The translations under genes were made by a program, and so were the position numbers. Of a stretch of 64,000 nt of DNA, positions 25,579-35,071 are shown in pieces (positions within the stretch are counted from its first letter, which is position 1; each line of letters opens with the position of its first letter). The notes beneath the pieces were generated by a model, which worked only from the letters and a program-made list of their open reading frames with translations, was not told the DNA's origin and did not search any database. This DNA is from Eubacterium sp. AF22-8LB (GTDB taxonomy: Bacteria > Bacillota_I > Bacilli_A > Erysipelotrichales > Erysipelotrichaceae), in NCBI RefSeq assembly GCF_003458715.1, contig NZ_QRVI01000010.1:1-64000 (forward strand), given 5' to 3'.

Positions 25579-27678
25579 TTACTTCTTCTTTTTAGAAAAA
25601 ACTAGTTCCCAATCAATATAATCCTTGTTGTTAAATGATTTTGGCGTATCTTTTATTTTTATGCCAGCCTCATAATTCTTATCTTTACCTTTAGAGTACA
25701 AAGTGAATTTTGGACATTTGCCATTCAAAAGAGATTTTATATCCTTTTCGCTTAGTTCAATTTCATTCCCAAATACATTTACTTGCTTTTGTAATGCAAA
25801 TGAACATTGTGTCCTGTCATCTTTTTTGTGAGAATAAAAATCTCCATACTTCCCTTTTAATTTATAAATAGGCTTGCCACACCACGGACAACTACCATAC
25901 TCCGTCCATTCACTGGACTTATCATATTTATTTAATGAATAGTTTGATAAATTATTGAAATATTCATTTAAAAACGATTTTGTTTCTATCAATGCATCAT
26001 CAATAGATAAATCCCCTTTATAGACCGATTTCAATGTTTTCTGCATTTCTACGGTTCTTGCAGGTGACATATCACAATGAACTTTCTGTAAAGATTCAAC
26101 CATGTATTTTCCTTTAGGCTCAATCCTATACACGTTTCTCTTCAATGAAATATATCCAACATTTATTGCTTTTTCTATGATACCTGCACGTGTTGCCTCG
26201 GTCCCAATCTCGCACCCACTAAGCAATAACTTATATTCATCTTCAACCGACTCATTGTCTTTCTTAAAAGGGTGTGTAAGATAGTTTCCTAACGTCTCTA
26301 CAGTATAATGACTTGGAGGGGATGTTTTCTTTTCCACTGGATTAAAATCAACAGTAATTCGATCACCTATCTTTAAATTTGGTAAACTAATATCTTTAGC
26401 GTCATCCATTTCATATTTCATCCATCCAAATGACTTAAACATTTTCCCTTTTAACTGAATAGTTTCAGGATTAAATCTTCCTACCTGTATTGCAATCACC
26501 GATTCAGTAACAACGCATTCATCTTTTGTAAATACAGAGAAGAAACGATTATATATGGTTTTATAAACGTTAGCTTCTTTTTCTGACAAAGATGTAATAT
26601 CCGCAACATTTTCTGTTGGCGATAACGCAGAGTGTGATTCGATCTTAGAATCATCGAACACACGCTTAGTATCTTTAAAAATTAATTCTCCATTCTTGTC
26701 GTGGATAAGGATTAAATTTTTTACCCTATCTTTCTCATTCTCGCTTAGAAACTCTGTGTTTGTTCTAGGATACGTTACAAGTCCCATCTCATATAGAGTC
26801 TGAACAATTGATAATGTCTCAGCAGGCTTTAATTTAAATTTCTTACCACAATACCCCTGTAGTTTACTTAAAGAAAACAATCTAGGGCTGGTCTTTACAG
26901 TGTCCTTGGAAGAAGCATCTACAACTGTGCCTCCAGTGACATTATAATCATTGCAAATAGACAAAGCATTAGCTCTGTCAGTTACTTCAAATTTCATTTT
27001 TGAAACAAGCTCAATACCATCGACATTTGAAATTAACGAATAATACTTTTGAGGAACAAAATCCTCTATAGATTTATCTCTTTCATATATAGCGATGACT
27101 ATTGGACAAATAACACGTCCAATCGACATCATTTGATTTGCGATTGATGAGATTGATCTTGTTAAATTTATTCCAAGTACCCAATCAATATATGTTCGAG
27201 CAAGTCCTTCATAAAATAAATTATCATACTCGGAGTCAAGCTTCCTCTCATCCATCTGCTTAACAATTGTTTGAGGTGTTTGATCTGGCAGCCACAATCG
27301 AGATATTTTCTTTTCTGAGTTTAAACCTGCATTTAAAATCAAACGAATAATAACTTCACCCTCTCGATCAGCATCGCCTGCACAAATAATTTCATCAGTA
27401 TCAGAATCATTTATAAGCCTACATATAATGTCAAATTGTTTTTTCACATCACTTTTTAAATTGAATTCAAACGGATTTGGATAAAAGGGTAGATTTTCAC
27501 CCCACGGAACTTTATGACCAAAATACTGGTCCATATCCTTCAATTCAAGCAAATGTCCAAAAGCGTATGTAACAACGATAACACCATTAGATAAATACCC
27601 ATCATACTTCTCGTTAACACCAAGTGCACTGGCAATTGTCCTTCCTAAGCTTGGTTTTTCCGCAATAATTACCTTCAT
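25579..27678 (-). CDS. topB: Type IA DNA topoisomerase (TopB/topoisomerase III-like)
   Basis: The 699-aa enzyme carries the toprim motif AGDADREGE (~100-108) and the catalytic tyrosine in LVTYPRTNTEFL (~Tyr303), with TIVKQMDERK, GIGTEATR-like CEIGTEATRAGII and a single C-terminal zinc-ribbon-like CPWCGKP segment. ICE-borne topoisomerase III relaxes or decatenates transferring DNA and is common in Gram-positive ICEs. The start at 27678 is set by GGAGGTG 3-7 nt upstream; a TTG within that motif is not credible. It directly follows the toprim gene and a palindrome copy. Confidence 0.9.
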   Translation of the reverse strand: MKVIIAEKPSLGRTIASALGVNEKYDGYLSNGVIVVTYAFGHLLELKDMDQYFGHKVPWGENLPFYPNPFEFNLKSDVKKQFDIICRLINDSDTDEIICAGDADREGEVIIRLILNAGLNSEKKISRLWLPDQTPQTIVKQMDERKLDSEYDNLFYEGLARTYIDWVLGINLTRSISSIANQMMSIGRVICPIVIAIYERDKSIEDFVPQKYYSLISNVDGIELVSKMKFEVTDRANALSICNDYNVTGGTVVDASSKDTVKTSPRLFSLSKLQGYCGKKFKLKPAETLSIVQTLYEMGLVTYPRTNTEFLSENEKDRVKNLILIHDKNGELIFKDTKRVFDDSKIESHSALSPTENVADITSLSEKEANVYKTIYNRFFSVFTKDECVVTESVIAIQVGRFNPETIQLKGKMFKSFGWMKYEMDDAKDISLPNLKIGDRITVDFNPVEKKTSPPSHYTVETLGNYLTHPFKKDNESVEDEYKLLLSGCEIGTEATRAGIIEKAINVGYISLKRNVYRIEPKGKYMVESLQKVHCDMSPARTVEMQKTLKSVYKGDLSIDDALIETKSFLNEYFNNLSNYSLNKYDKSSEWTEYGSCPWCGKPIYKLKGKYGDFYSHKKDDRTQCSFALQKQVNVFGNEIELSEKDIKSLLNGKCPKFTLYSKGKDKNYEAGIKIKDTPKSFNNKDYIDWELVFSKKKK

Positions 27679-27697
27679 AAACACCTCCAAAAAAAGT

Positions 27698-27725
27698 GGA
27701 AAGGTGGCAATACCGCCATCTTTCC
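27698..27725. repeat. ICE intergenic palindrome, copy 2 (variant core)
   Basis: 28 bp with arms GGAAAG/CTTTCC and core TGGCAATACCGCCA. On the minus strand it is followed by CTTTTTTTGGAGG, the ribosome-binding site of topB. Confidence 0.75.
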
Positions 27726-30112
27726 TATCGTGATTTATTCATTTCTTTTTCCTGCCCTACAGAACGATTTAATTCATCAATTGATACTGGATTACCTGAC
27801 ATATCACGCATCCTTTGTAAAACACTCTTATTTTGTGGTTTATCAATAACAACATTATGATTCTGTACCTTATTTTTTTCTTCCTTGTATTGATTCAATC
27901 TTTCGTTCCAACTATCTGCATGAGCAGGACTAACATATCTTACATCCATCCCATTGTTATTAAATGAATCTAAACAAGATACAATATGCATTGCGGATAG
28001 GCTGTTGTTTTTATTTCCGCCCTTGCTAGGCATATAGGCAATGCCTTTAAACTGATATTTATCATTGAAGGATTTGATACCATTGATTTTCGATTCATTG
28101 AGATTGCCATCAGAAATAAATGCATATTTAGCTAAGTTATGCCCAGTTTCTTTCAACAAAGTCATGTATGATAACATATCTATATTAGATTCAAAAACCA
28201 GTAATTGCTTTTCGTTTGACGGAACTAAATCAGTTCTAGTTTGAATAAAAGTTTCAGCCTTGTCATCAATAAACATTCCCTTATTTGTTTTTGAAAGACG
28301 GCTCATAATACCTAAATCAATCCCTTTATTTTCTAGAAAAGAAATAGACTTTATTAATGAATCATTTTCATTTAATTCCATATTAGTTAAAGGAACATCC
28401 TTTGTTTGAGGAATAGACTTAACTAAATCATTTATATCCTTTAGCATATGTATTTTAATCGTATCCAAAGAAATTGTGTTGTTTCTGTATCCAACAATAA
28501 TATCGTTCCAGTCTTTGCAGGATGGGATATCAGGAATAATCGGTTTAGCATCTATGCCGGTTTTAGATAATTCACTTGAAATCTCCTTAGCTTTGTTCTG
28601 CCCCCAGTTTTCCTTTCCTTCATAGTCATTGTCAAATAATATACGAACTGTATTATAGCCATATTCTTTACATGTTTCAGGTATGCATATATCATGATTT
28701 ATCGAACTACATGACAGATATGCAAACCGTGTATAATCTACACCACACTCTTTTAGCAAAGACATATATGATATCATATCTATATTTGCTTCAAACACTA
28801 GAAGAGGCTTATTTGAATTCCCTTTTTCGCCGAAACGACCATTTGTTTCAGGGTCATAAAACCATCCGACCTTATAATTACAATTTTTAAAATCACCTTT
28901 AAACTTAATTTTAGGAGAAACCGACCTCTGGCAAACCGAAGAAATATACATGTTATCCTTTCTACCGACAAAAGCTACTTTAGGACCATACTTATCCGAT
29001 ATTTGATAAATCATTTTTTCAGTTATCATTTTGTTGACAATATCTTTATCCAACCCCCTAGTTTTGGTAAGATAAGCAATCGACTGTCTCATAGATCTAT
29101 TTTCCTCAGTATCAAAATTCAACTCTTTTAGCTGATTGTACAAATCTAAATGACGATTATTATCCGATAATTCAGCAGGCTTTTCTCTGACAGTCTCAAC
29201 ATATTCTTTATCTAAATCAATATGAGGCATCAACTTCAAGACTGCATTTTTAAAATCAACACCCATGATTTCCATGTACAGTTTGACGCATCCACCACGT
29301 TTACCTTGGCTATTCCAAAAGAAGAAATTACGTTTTAAATCAAAAACAAGTGAATCATGGTCACGGTCACGCAACGAAAATCTACCATTCTTTTCAAGAT
29401 TCAATCCACATAGTATAGCTACATCATCAATTTTCATTTGCAAATCTATTTGTTTTGCGATCTCCTTTAAATCGTTGGATTTAGATTTATCGCTTCGGCT
29501 TTGATTTATTTCTCCACTATCAGATATAGAATCATTTTCATGTTCCTGTCCATCATTAACATTCTCAACATTTGATTCTGTAATTGTTTCGACATTTAAA
29601 TCCGCTTCATCTATTGGATCAACGATATTTTCAGTAACATCTGGTTGATACTCATTTGCAAACAAGATATCGTTTACACTGTCATCAATATCTTCCAGAT
29701 TCATATTCACGCCTTCAACAGCGTGTTCCATCTGTTTGTTGTATTCATCCTCCAAGCCAAGGAATACAATTTGTTCCTTATCAAGATAAAAATTATAGTA
29801 TCCTTCACCATCAAGTATACCCTGATAAACATCATCCACAATTGTATCTCTATAAGCTTCAAATGCATCTGAATATGAAAAATAAGACTCATCATCATAT
29901 TCTGTAACAATTAACACTGATCCATCAGTACTTTCGTTTATATCCCATTCCAGTGATTCAAGATCCTTAACAAAACTTCTTACAATACTTCTTTTTAAAT
30001 TGTTGTTGTACTTTTGTTGAGCTTCTATTGCAGATAGAGATGAAGGATTTGCTGTCTGCTGTATAATCCGATCTGTATCAAACCTTTCTCTTATATTGTT
30101 ATACTCATTCAT
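27725..30112 (-). CDS. DUF3991/toprim domain protein (primase-like) of the ICE
   Basis: The 795-aa protein has an acidic N-terminal LPD-like region (~1-210) and a degenerate CHC2-like primase zinc-finger region (IDDVAILCGLNLEKNGRFSLRD...SQGKRGGCVKLYMEIMG) in which most zinc ligands are missing. A DUF3991 segment follows (~340-450), then a toprim fold with LVFEANIDMISYMSLL and ILFDNDYEG as acidic motifs. A second toprim-like repeat (LLVFESNIDMLSYMTLLKETG) lies at ~640-700. It is probably involved in DNA processing during transfer. The internal duplication is unusual. Confidence 0.7.
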   Translation of the reverse strand: MNEYNNIRERFDTDRIIQQTANPSSLSAIEAQQKYNNNLKRSIVRSFVKDLESLEWDINESTDGSVLIVTEYDDESYFSYSDAFEAYRDTIVDDVYQGILDGEGYYNFYLDKEQIVFLGLEDEYNKQMEHAVEGVNMNLEDIDDSVNDILFANEYQPDVTENIVDPIDEADLNVETITESNVENVNDGQEHENDSISDSGEINQSRSDKSKSNDLKEIAKQIDLQMKIDDVAILCGLNLEKNGRFSLRDRDHDSLVFDLKRNFFFWNSQGKRGGCVKLYMEIMGVDFKNAVLKLMPHIDLDKEYVETVREKPAELSDNNRHLDLYNQLKELNFDTEENRSMRQSIAYLTKTRGLDKDIVNKMITEKMIYQISDKYGPKVAFVGRKDNMYISSVCQRSVSPKIKFKGDFKNCNYKVGWFYDPETNGRFGEKGNSNKPLLVFEANIDMISYMSLLKECGVDYTRFAYLSCSSINHDICIPETCKEYGYNTVRILFDNDYEGKENWGQNKAKEISSELSKTGIDAKPIIPDIPSCKDWNDIIVGYRNNTISLDTIKIHMLKDINDLVKSIPQTKDVPLTNMELNENDSLIKSISFLENKGIDLGIMSRLSKTNKGMFIDDKAETFIQTRTDLVPSNEKQLLVFESNIDMLSYMTLLKETGHNLAKYAFISDGNLNESKINGIKSFNDKYQFKGIAYMPSKGGNKNNSLSAMHIVSCLDSFNNNGMDVRYVSPAHADSWNERLNQYKEEKNKVQNHNVVIDKPQNKSVLQRMRDMSGNPVSIDELNRSVGQEKEMNKSR

Positions 30113-30138
30113 ATTAAAAATAATCCTCCAAAATATTA

Positions 30139-30162
30139 AAAGATGGCAGTACTGCCACCTTT
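30139..30162. repeat. ICE intergenic palindrome, copy 3
   Basis: 24 bp with core TGGCAGTACTGCCA and arms AAAG/CTTT. The minus-strand RNA hairpin is completed by a G-U pair and followed by TTTTAATATTTTGGAGG. Confidence 0.85.
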
Positions 30163-30163
30163 A

Positions 30164-30385
30164 TTACACGTCAAATAAATTTTCATCCACATCATAATCA
30201 TTGATTATGTTTTCAAACTGACTATTCTTACAATTCATAAATAACAATTTAGTGTCGTTGATGAAGTCAGAAACAAAATCCATAAAATCTTCATAGTATA
30301 TTTCTTTTAAATCTAAATTAAAATATTCCACCTCACTAGTACCAGATTCATTAACAAAAAATTCTTTTTCCATACTTAGTTTCAT
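30164..30385 (-). CDS. Small acidic ICE protein of unknown function
   Basis: The protein of about 73 aa starts MKLSMEKEFFVNES and ends DYDVDENLFDV. It is acidic and predicted helical/beta mixed without a known domain. The ATG at 30385 has GGATGTGA upstream; a TTG five codons earlier is possible. It lies 36 bp after the preceding gene and before palindrome copy 3. Confidence 0.5.
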   Translation of the reverse strand: MKLSMEKEFFVNESGTSEVEYFNLDLKEIYYEDFMDFVSDFINDTKLLFMNCKNSQFENIINDYDVDENLFDV

Positions 30386-30421
30386 TAAATTCACATCCAA
30401 TCGTTAAGTATAATCATTAAT

Positions 30422-31249
30422 CTATGTTTCCTGTTCATCCATTTCTATTTCATTTACAAACGAAATACCTTTAGACATTTTTTCCATCAAATGAAAAGCT
30501 TCTGATCTAAGGCGAGGTTGTTCAATAGTTAAATCACCAATTTCAATAATTAACGCATCCAAATCATCTAAATAAGATTGAAATGCAATATGAAAACAAG
30601 AAATTACTTCATGCATGTGTTTATAAACTGTTAATTTATTGCCGTCTTCAATTTTTAAAGATGATAGTGTGTGGGGGTTGACTATTCTAAGTTCTTCTCC
30701 AAACACATACATCAATAGATTTTTATAAAACAATCGTTTTTCATTATTTGAAAAATGATAAAAATCAAACAGTTTCAAATACGATTCTACGAAGATATCC
30801 TGCCATCCATATTTCAAAACCTTCAACAACGTATCATAATTTTCTTTTTTCTTAATCACTCTTTCAATTGATGAATCACGAACATAATTCACTTTGTTAT
30901 GCATAAAGCCATCAATTTGATCAATATAATATGTATCAATCAAATCAAAATGAAGAGTATGATTTACACTGTCATAGACAGGTTTTAATAATCGAACGGG
31001 TGGACTATTTAGCATAGGCTTATTCTCTTCTTCAAATTCAAGGATAGAATCCCATCCTTGTAGAGTATTTACAATCACTCGGTTTGACGGTTGAAAATTC
31101 ATAGCAATTAAAGCACAATTAAACCATTCTAAATCTGTGTTGAATTTCATAACACGTATGTTCCTTACAAAAACACTCTCAGTTTTAAATGCACTATCTA
31201 TAATATACTCATGAATTTGTTTTATTATTTTAACAACATTTTCATTCAT
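30422..31249 (-). CDS. ICE protein of unknown function
   Basis: The ~275-aa protein starts MNENVVKIIKQIHEYI at 31249 with AAGGAG 7 nt upstream; the longer frame (to 31348) overlaps the lipoprotein gene and is not supported. The N-terminal part (FNTDLEWFNCALIAMNF...VNTLQGWDSI) is loosely reminiscent of ArdC/LtrC-like N-terminal domains, but no catalytic motif is visible. It overlaps the lipoprotein gene by 8 bp, suggesting translational coupling. Confidence 0.5.
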   Translation of the reverse strand: MNENVVKIIKQIHEYIIDSAFKTESVFVRNIRVMKFNTDLEWFNCALIAMNFQPSNRVIVNTLQGWDSILEFEEENKPMLNSPPVRLLKPVYDSVNHTLHFDLIDTYYIDQIDGFMHNKVNYVRDSSIERVIKKKENYDTLLKVLKYGWQDIFVESYLKLFDFYHFSNNEKRLFYKNLLMYVFGEELRIVNPHTLSSLKIEDGNKLTVYKHMHEVISCFHIAFQSYLDDLDALIIEIGDLTIEQPRLRSEAFHLMEKMSKGISFVNEIEMDEQET

Positions 31250-32015
31250 TTGAATTCTCCTTAAAGATACATTTGTATCCAATAGATTTTTCATCCTTAA
31301 AAACAGGCATAACCTTAAATAGCTGAGATGATGTATGTCCATATACATAAGCAGCCTGATAGCATTCTACATCATTGTTGTTATAATCTTTGGTAAAATA
31401 CTTAGAATCTTTACGATGTGTTTTGGACTCTGATTCCCCTTGTATCCAATCATCTTTAACTCCAGATTCTGTTGAATCTTCATCATTCTCAATGCTTTTC
31501 ACATAAGAAATATAATCTTGTATTTCCTCTTCACTAAGATTCCAACCTGCTGGAATTTCAACACCATCAACAGTAATGACTTGTTCTGCTACATCTACAA
31601 TTTCACCACTTTTTGGATCTTTCTTTTTATTTGTAATTGTTTTAACTTTACGATTATCATCATGTAAGCCATGTACTGTATAAGTACATTCCGTTTTATC
31701 AAAGCGAACATTTGCTAAGGCTTTTAAATCACTGTCATAAACCAATTTTATTGTAACAACATCACCATTTTTTAAGCCTTTGTTATTTTTAATAGAATAT
31801 TGAAAAGAATCAATCAGTTTATTTATAGTCTGATCATTGCCTGTGTAATGTACTTCATGACTAACAACTTTAACCTTACCCTTTTTATTCCAACCCGTTT
31901 CTTTTACTTTGATATTTTCAAAAGGCTTCAACTCCACTATATCCTGTTTACTACAACCACTCATAAACATAGCACAAAGAAATATCAACAATATATATTT
32001 CATATTATGTTTCAT
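31242..32015 (-). CDS. Predicted lipoprotein of the ICE
   Basis: The 257-aa protein has a lipoprotein signal peptide with lipobox MSGC (Cys21) and a mature region with repeated beta-rich segments (VVTIKLVYDSDLKALANVRFD... type). No enzymatic motif is visible. AAGGTG 5 nt before the ATG supports the start. It lies directly downstream of the CHAP hydrolase gene and is probably part of the surface/transfer apparatus. Confidence 0.68.
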   Translation of the reverse strand: MKHNMKYILLIFLCAMFMSGCSKQDIVELKPFENIKVKETGWNKKGKVKVVSHEVHYTGNDQTINKLIDSFQYSIKNNKGLKNGDVVTIKLVYDSDLKALANVRFDKTECTYTVHGLHDDNRKVKTITNKKKDPKSGEIVDVAEQVITVDGVEIPAGWNLSEEEIQDYISYVKSIENDEDSTESGVKDDWIQGESESKTHRKDSKYFTKDYNNNDVECYQAAYVYGHTSSQLFKVMPVFKDEKSIGYKCIFKENSNE

Positions 32016-32050
32016 TCAATCACCTTCATTTCAATGTCTAAATAAATATA

Positions 32051-33313
32051 TTAAATCGGTACTGCAAAGGTTACATCCCCATAATAGGCATGCAACTGTG
32101 AAATTGAATACGTAAAAGTACGCCAATCCGTAATGGCTGTAGCATAATCGTTCGTTATACCATCAATATTACCTTCGTGAACTGTAACCTGATCTCCATT
32201 CACTGCTACAACAATAAATACGTGATTATGACCATTCTTGTTATCACTTGAGCCGACAGCTCCCGCCGTAGGATCTTTTGAAAATTTAAATTTATCACCG
32301 TGAGCAGCCAACAATTCGCTAACACATTTATAGCCAGGACCACTAAAACCAGGATCATAACCATAAATTTCATAAAAACGACCCCAAGCAAACCATGTAC
32401 ATTGTCCATATAATCCGCCCTGTGCATAAGGATTTTTTGTAATCCATGCATCTGTATTAGAAAAATCTGGAGAACCTGTAATATCGCCACCACCATATTT
32501 CATGGCACGCTCCACTTTTGTGATAGCTCCCTTCCATTTATGATTATCATCCAAATTGTTGTTCAAGCCACCAAATCCAGCTGCATGAAGTTTAGGCATT
32601 GTAGTCCGATTTACGTCTCCATAAAACTCAACCATTGACCCATCCCCAGACAAACAGGCATGACTGCTATCATTATTTCCTTGATGTGTGTGTGCATCCG
32701 CTTTAATATCACATATGATAATATAGATCTGCTCACCAGAATCCAATGTTATCCGGAATTTTTCACCAATAGTGGTCGTATAATAAGTCGCCATAGCATT
32801 GCAATACCATTTATAGCCACCGTCTTCAATATAAGCAAGTCCCCATTCATCATGTTTAATCTGACCATATTTATTTTCAAATAATAGCTTATATTGTTCA
32901 GATGCTGTGTTTGTTACTGCTGATTCATTTGCCAAATCTTTAATTGTGTTGCCTGTATCGCACATTTTAATATCCGTAAATGTGTAACTCTGAGATGAAA
33001 TAAATCCTAGAACACTAGAAATCACAATAAAAATACACATAAACATGAGTACAACAGGAATCATAGAAATAAGAACCGACATAATAACAGGAATAGTAGC
33101 AATTGCTGTATAAATCGCTGACAATGAATTAATAAAAGCTTTACCGATGTTTTTCAGAGTACGGAACGGATGTCTTATACTTGACATTATTCGTTGAATA
33201 TTCTTTCTCTGTCTCCACATCTGACCAATCGTTCGTACAGACCCACGAGCTGCCTTATTGACATACCACATAGTTTTATTCGTGGTTGAATCTGGATCAT
33301 TACCTCTAATCAT
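32051..33313 (-). CDS. CHAP-domain peptidoglycan hydrolase of the conjugation machinery
   Basis: The 420-aa protein has a basic cytoplasmic N-terminus (~1-55), a hydrophobic segment (~58-100), a central region and a C-terminal CHAP domain. The catalytic Cys is in GLYGQCTWFAWGR and the His in NGHNHVFIVV. Gram-positive conjugation systems use such VirB1-like hydrolases to open the cell wall. No strong ribosome-binding site is seen before the ATG at 33313, so translation may be coupled to the gene ending 25 bp upstream. Confidence 0.82.
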   Translation of the reverse strand: MIRGNDPDSTTNKTMWYVNKAARGSVRTIGQMWRQRKNIQRIMSSIRHPFRTLKNIGKAFINSLSAIYTAIATIPVIMSVLISMIPVVLMFMCIFIVISSVLGFISSQSYTFTDIKMCDTGNTIKDLANESAVTNTASEQYKLLFENKYGQIKHDEWGLAYIEDGGYKWYCNAMATYYTTTIGEKFRITLDSGEQIYIIICDIKADAHTHQGNNDSSHACLSGDGSMVEFYGDVNRTTMPKLHAAGFGGLNNNLDDNHKWKGAITKVERAMKYGGGDITGSPDFSNTDAWITKNPYAQGGLYGQCTWFAWGRFYEIYGYDPGFSGPGYKCVSELLAAHGDKFKFSKDPTAGAVGSSDNKNGHNHVFIVVAVNGDQVTVHEGNIDGITNDYATAITDWRTFTYSISQLHAYYGDVTFAVPI

Positions 33314-33338
33314 AGCGTTTGTCAGTTTACGTGACTGA

Positions 33339-34049
33339 TTACGAATAGTATTTATAGATGATTTTTTTTAAAGAAAAACTTTTCCGTTTTAAATAATTGC
33401 TATAAGCCTGAACATGAGTTTGTCTTGATAAGGTTCTATTATATGCATTCGATTTAAATTTTACAGTAATAGCATCTCTTCGCTCAGGCAATGACGATTC
33501 CGCCATTTGATTTGGAACATAACGATTATGAGCCAGTTTATGTCTATAAAGGATTGCATCTCTACGTGATTTTCCAGATATAATATCTGTATAACTCATC
33601 TGGGATGGCTTAACATCGTTCACCTTCGCATTTCCAAATGCTTGAGATTTTTCTTTGATACGTTCCATACGTTTGTTGTTGTATATAACTTTTGAAACGC
33701 CATATACCACTGGACTAGCCACTCCCCTAGCAACACGAACCGTGTTTTGTGCAATCATTGCTGAATTGCCCGCAAGAAACATACCTGCATCTGATGTTAA
33801 ATCTTTTCTGCCATATCCCCCCACATCATAGACATCAGGTGTATAACGATTTACTTGAGTTGCAATCGTAGACAGTGTTCCACGAGATATGTCATGTGCA
33901 GTATAGATAGAATTTGACATTAGATACTTGCTTGAATCTAATACACGGCCTCCTACATCGACTGCAACGGCTGATGAGTAGGAAGTTGCTCTGATAGTTT
34001 GATGCAACGCAGTGGTTCCTGCATTTATTATTTGTTGTCTGTTTACCAA
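33339..34049 (-). CDS. Basic ICE protein of unknown function
   Basis: The 236-aa, strongly basic protein starts at a TTG codon (MVNRQQIINAGTTALHQ) with AAGGAGG 7 nt upstream. The central part contains small-residue-rich segments (SSAVAVDVGGRVLDSS) and a basic C-terminus (KRKSFSLKKIIYKYYS). No domain is recognised. It lies between palindrome copy 4 and the CHAP hydrolase gene. Confidence 0.5.
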   Translation of the reverse strand: MVNRQQIINAGTTALHQTIRATSYSSAVAVDVGGRVLDSSKYLMSNSIYTAHDISRGTLSTIATQVNRYTPDVYDVGGYGRKDLTSDAGMFLAGNSAMIAQNTVRVARGVASPVVYGVSKVIYNNKRMERIKEKSQAFGNAKVNDVKPSQMSYTDIISGKSRRDAILYRHKLAHNRYVPNQMAESSLPERRDAITVKFKSNAYNRTLSRQTHVQAYSNYLKRKSFSLKKIIYKYYS

Positions 34050-34067
34050 AATAAACCTCCTTAAAAA

Positions 34068-34089
34068 AAGATGGCAGTACTGCCATCTT
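34068..34089. repeat. ICE intergenic palindrome, copy 4
   Basis: Perfect 22-bp palindrome (core TGGCAGTACTGCCA with arms AAGA/TCTT), overlapping the stop codon of the gene ending at 34088. On the minus strand it is followed by TTTTTTTAAGGAGG. Confidence 0.92.
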
Positions 34090-35071
34090 AGTTGAAAATC
34101 AATTGCATGCCTAGATAAATGCCATCACTATCCTGAATCGGTGTACAAGAACCACTAAAACCAGACGATAGTAAATCATTCTGACAAGCACTTGGAGCAC
34201 TCGACATATCATATCCTTGCGAAAACAAGTATTGCTTATTTGATGGTTTAGGGCGTGATGGTTGATTTGTCGTTGTCTGTGTTTGCTGTGGTATCTGTTG
34301 AACAGGCTGCTGTGGAGTTTGATAGCTTTGTTGATTTTGTGAAGAGGAATTCTGTGTAGAAGAATTCTGCACTTGTGGGCTTTCTTTCTGAGAAGAATTA
34401 TCGCTTTTTGCCTCATCTGAATTGTCTTTCTTTACATCCTGTTCACTTTTCTTTTCCTTCTTAGCATTTATATATATAACTGTTGATTTTTTGGCTACAT
34501 TTCCACTTTTATCAGTAGCCTCAATAATTAAATGTACTGAATCACCATATGAATAGCTTTCCTCTTTAACATACTTTTTAATTTTGATTTTACTGTCTGG
34601 CGTCTGGTTATCGGAAACGGAATAAAATGAATCTACTTTTAATTTACGTACATCATTTAAATCCATTCTATGATCTATATCTTTCTTTATTTTAATCACT
34701 GGTTTTTTTGTGTCTACAACATTTATAACTATATTTTGTTTTTCTATTGTGCTATCTGTATATTTTCCTGTAATCGTCTGAGCACCAAGCTTGAATACGT
34801 CTATTTCATCAAATGTGATTTCGTATCCGTTCACCGAGATTGTATTTGAGCTAATTCGATTACTGTCATCAACAGGATTACCCGCAACCGATTCAACCAA
34901 ATCAACAACACGAACAAGATGTCCATATTCAATAGTATCGTCATTCAAAACAATACTGTGATTGTCTTTAAAAACGAAAAGAAATAGAAAGCAAAGAATC
35001 CCAAAAACAGATATACTAATCAAGAACATTTTGAAATAATGTTTAAAATCTGCATCTTCAAGAAAGCTCAT
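34088..35071 (-). CDS. Membrane-anchored protein with Ig/cadherin-like region
   Basis: The 327-aa protein has one N-terminal TM helix (~13-33), then beta-rich extracellular segments (DTKKPVIKIKKD, YSVSDNQTPDSK, IEATDKSGNVAKKSTVIYI) resembling bacterial Ig-like repeats. A long Ser/Gln/Pro-rich linker follows and then a conserved C-terminal cysteine-containing patch (SACQNDLLSSGFSGSC). It is probably a surface component of the transfer system. It overlaps ardC by 4 bp. Confidence 0.6.
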   Translation of the reverse strand: MSFLEDADFKHYFKMFLISISVFGILCFLFLFVFKDNHSIVLNDDTIEYGHLVRVVDLVESVAGNPVDDSNRISSNTISVNGYEITFDEIDVFKLGAQTITGKYTDSTIEKQNIVINVVDTKKPVIKIKKDIDHRMDLNDVRKLKVDSFYSVSDNQTPDSKIKIKKYVKEESYSYGDSVHLIIEATDKSGNVAKKSTVIYINAKKEKKSEQDVKKDNSDEAKSDNSSQKESPQVQNSSTQNSSSQNQQSYQTPQQPVQQIPQQTQTTTNQPSRPKPSNKQYLFSQGYDMSSAPSACQNDLLSSGFSGSCTPIQDSDGIYLGMQLIFN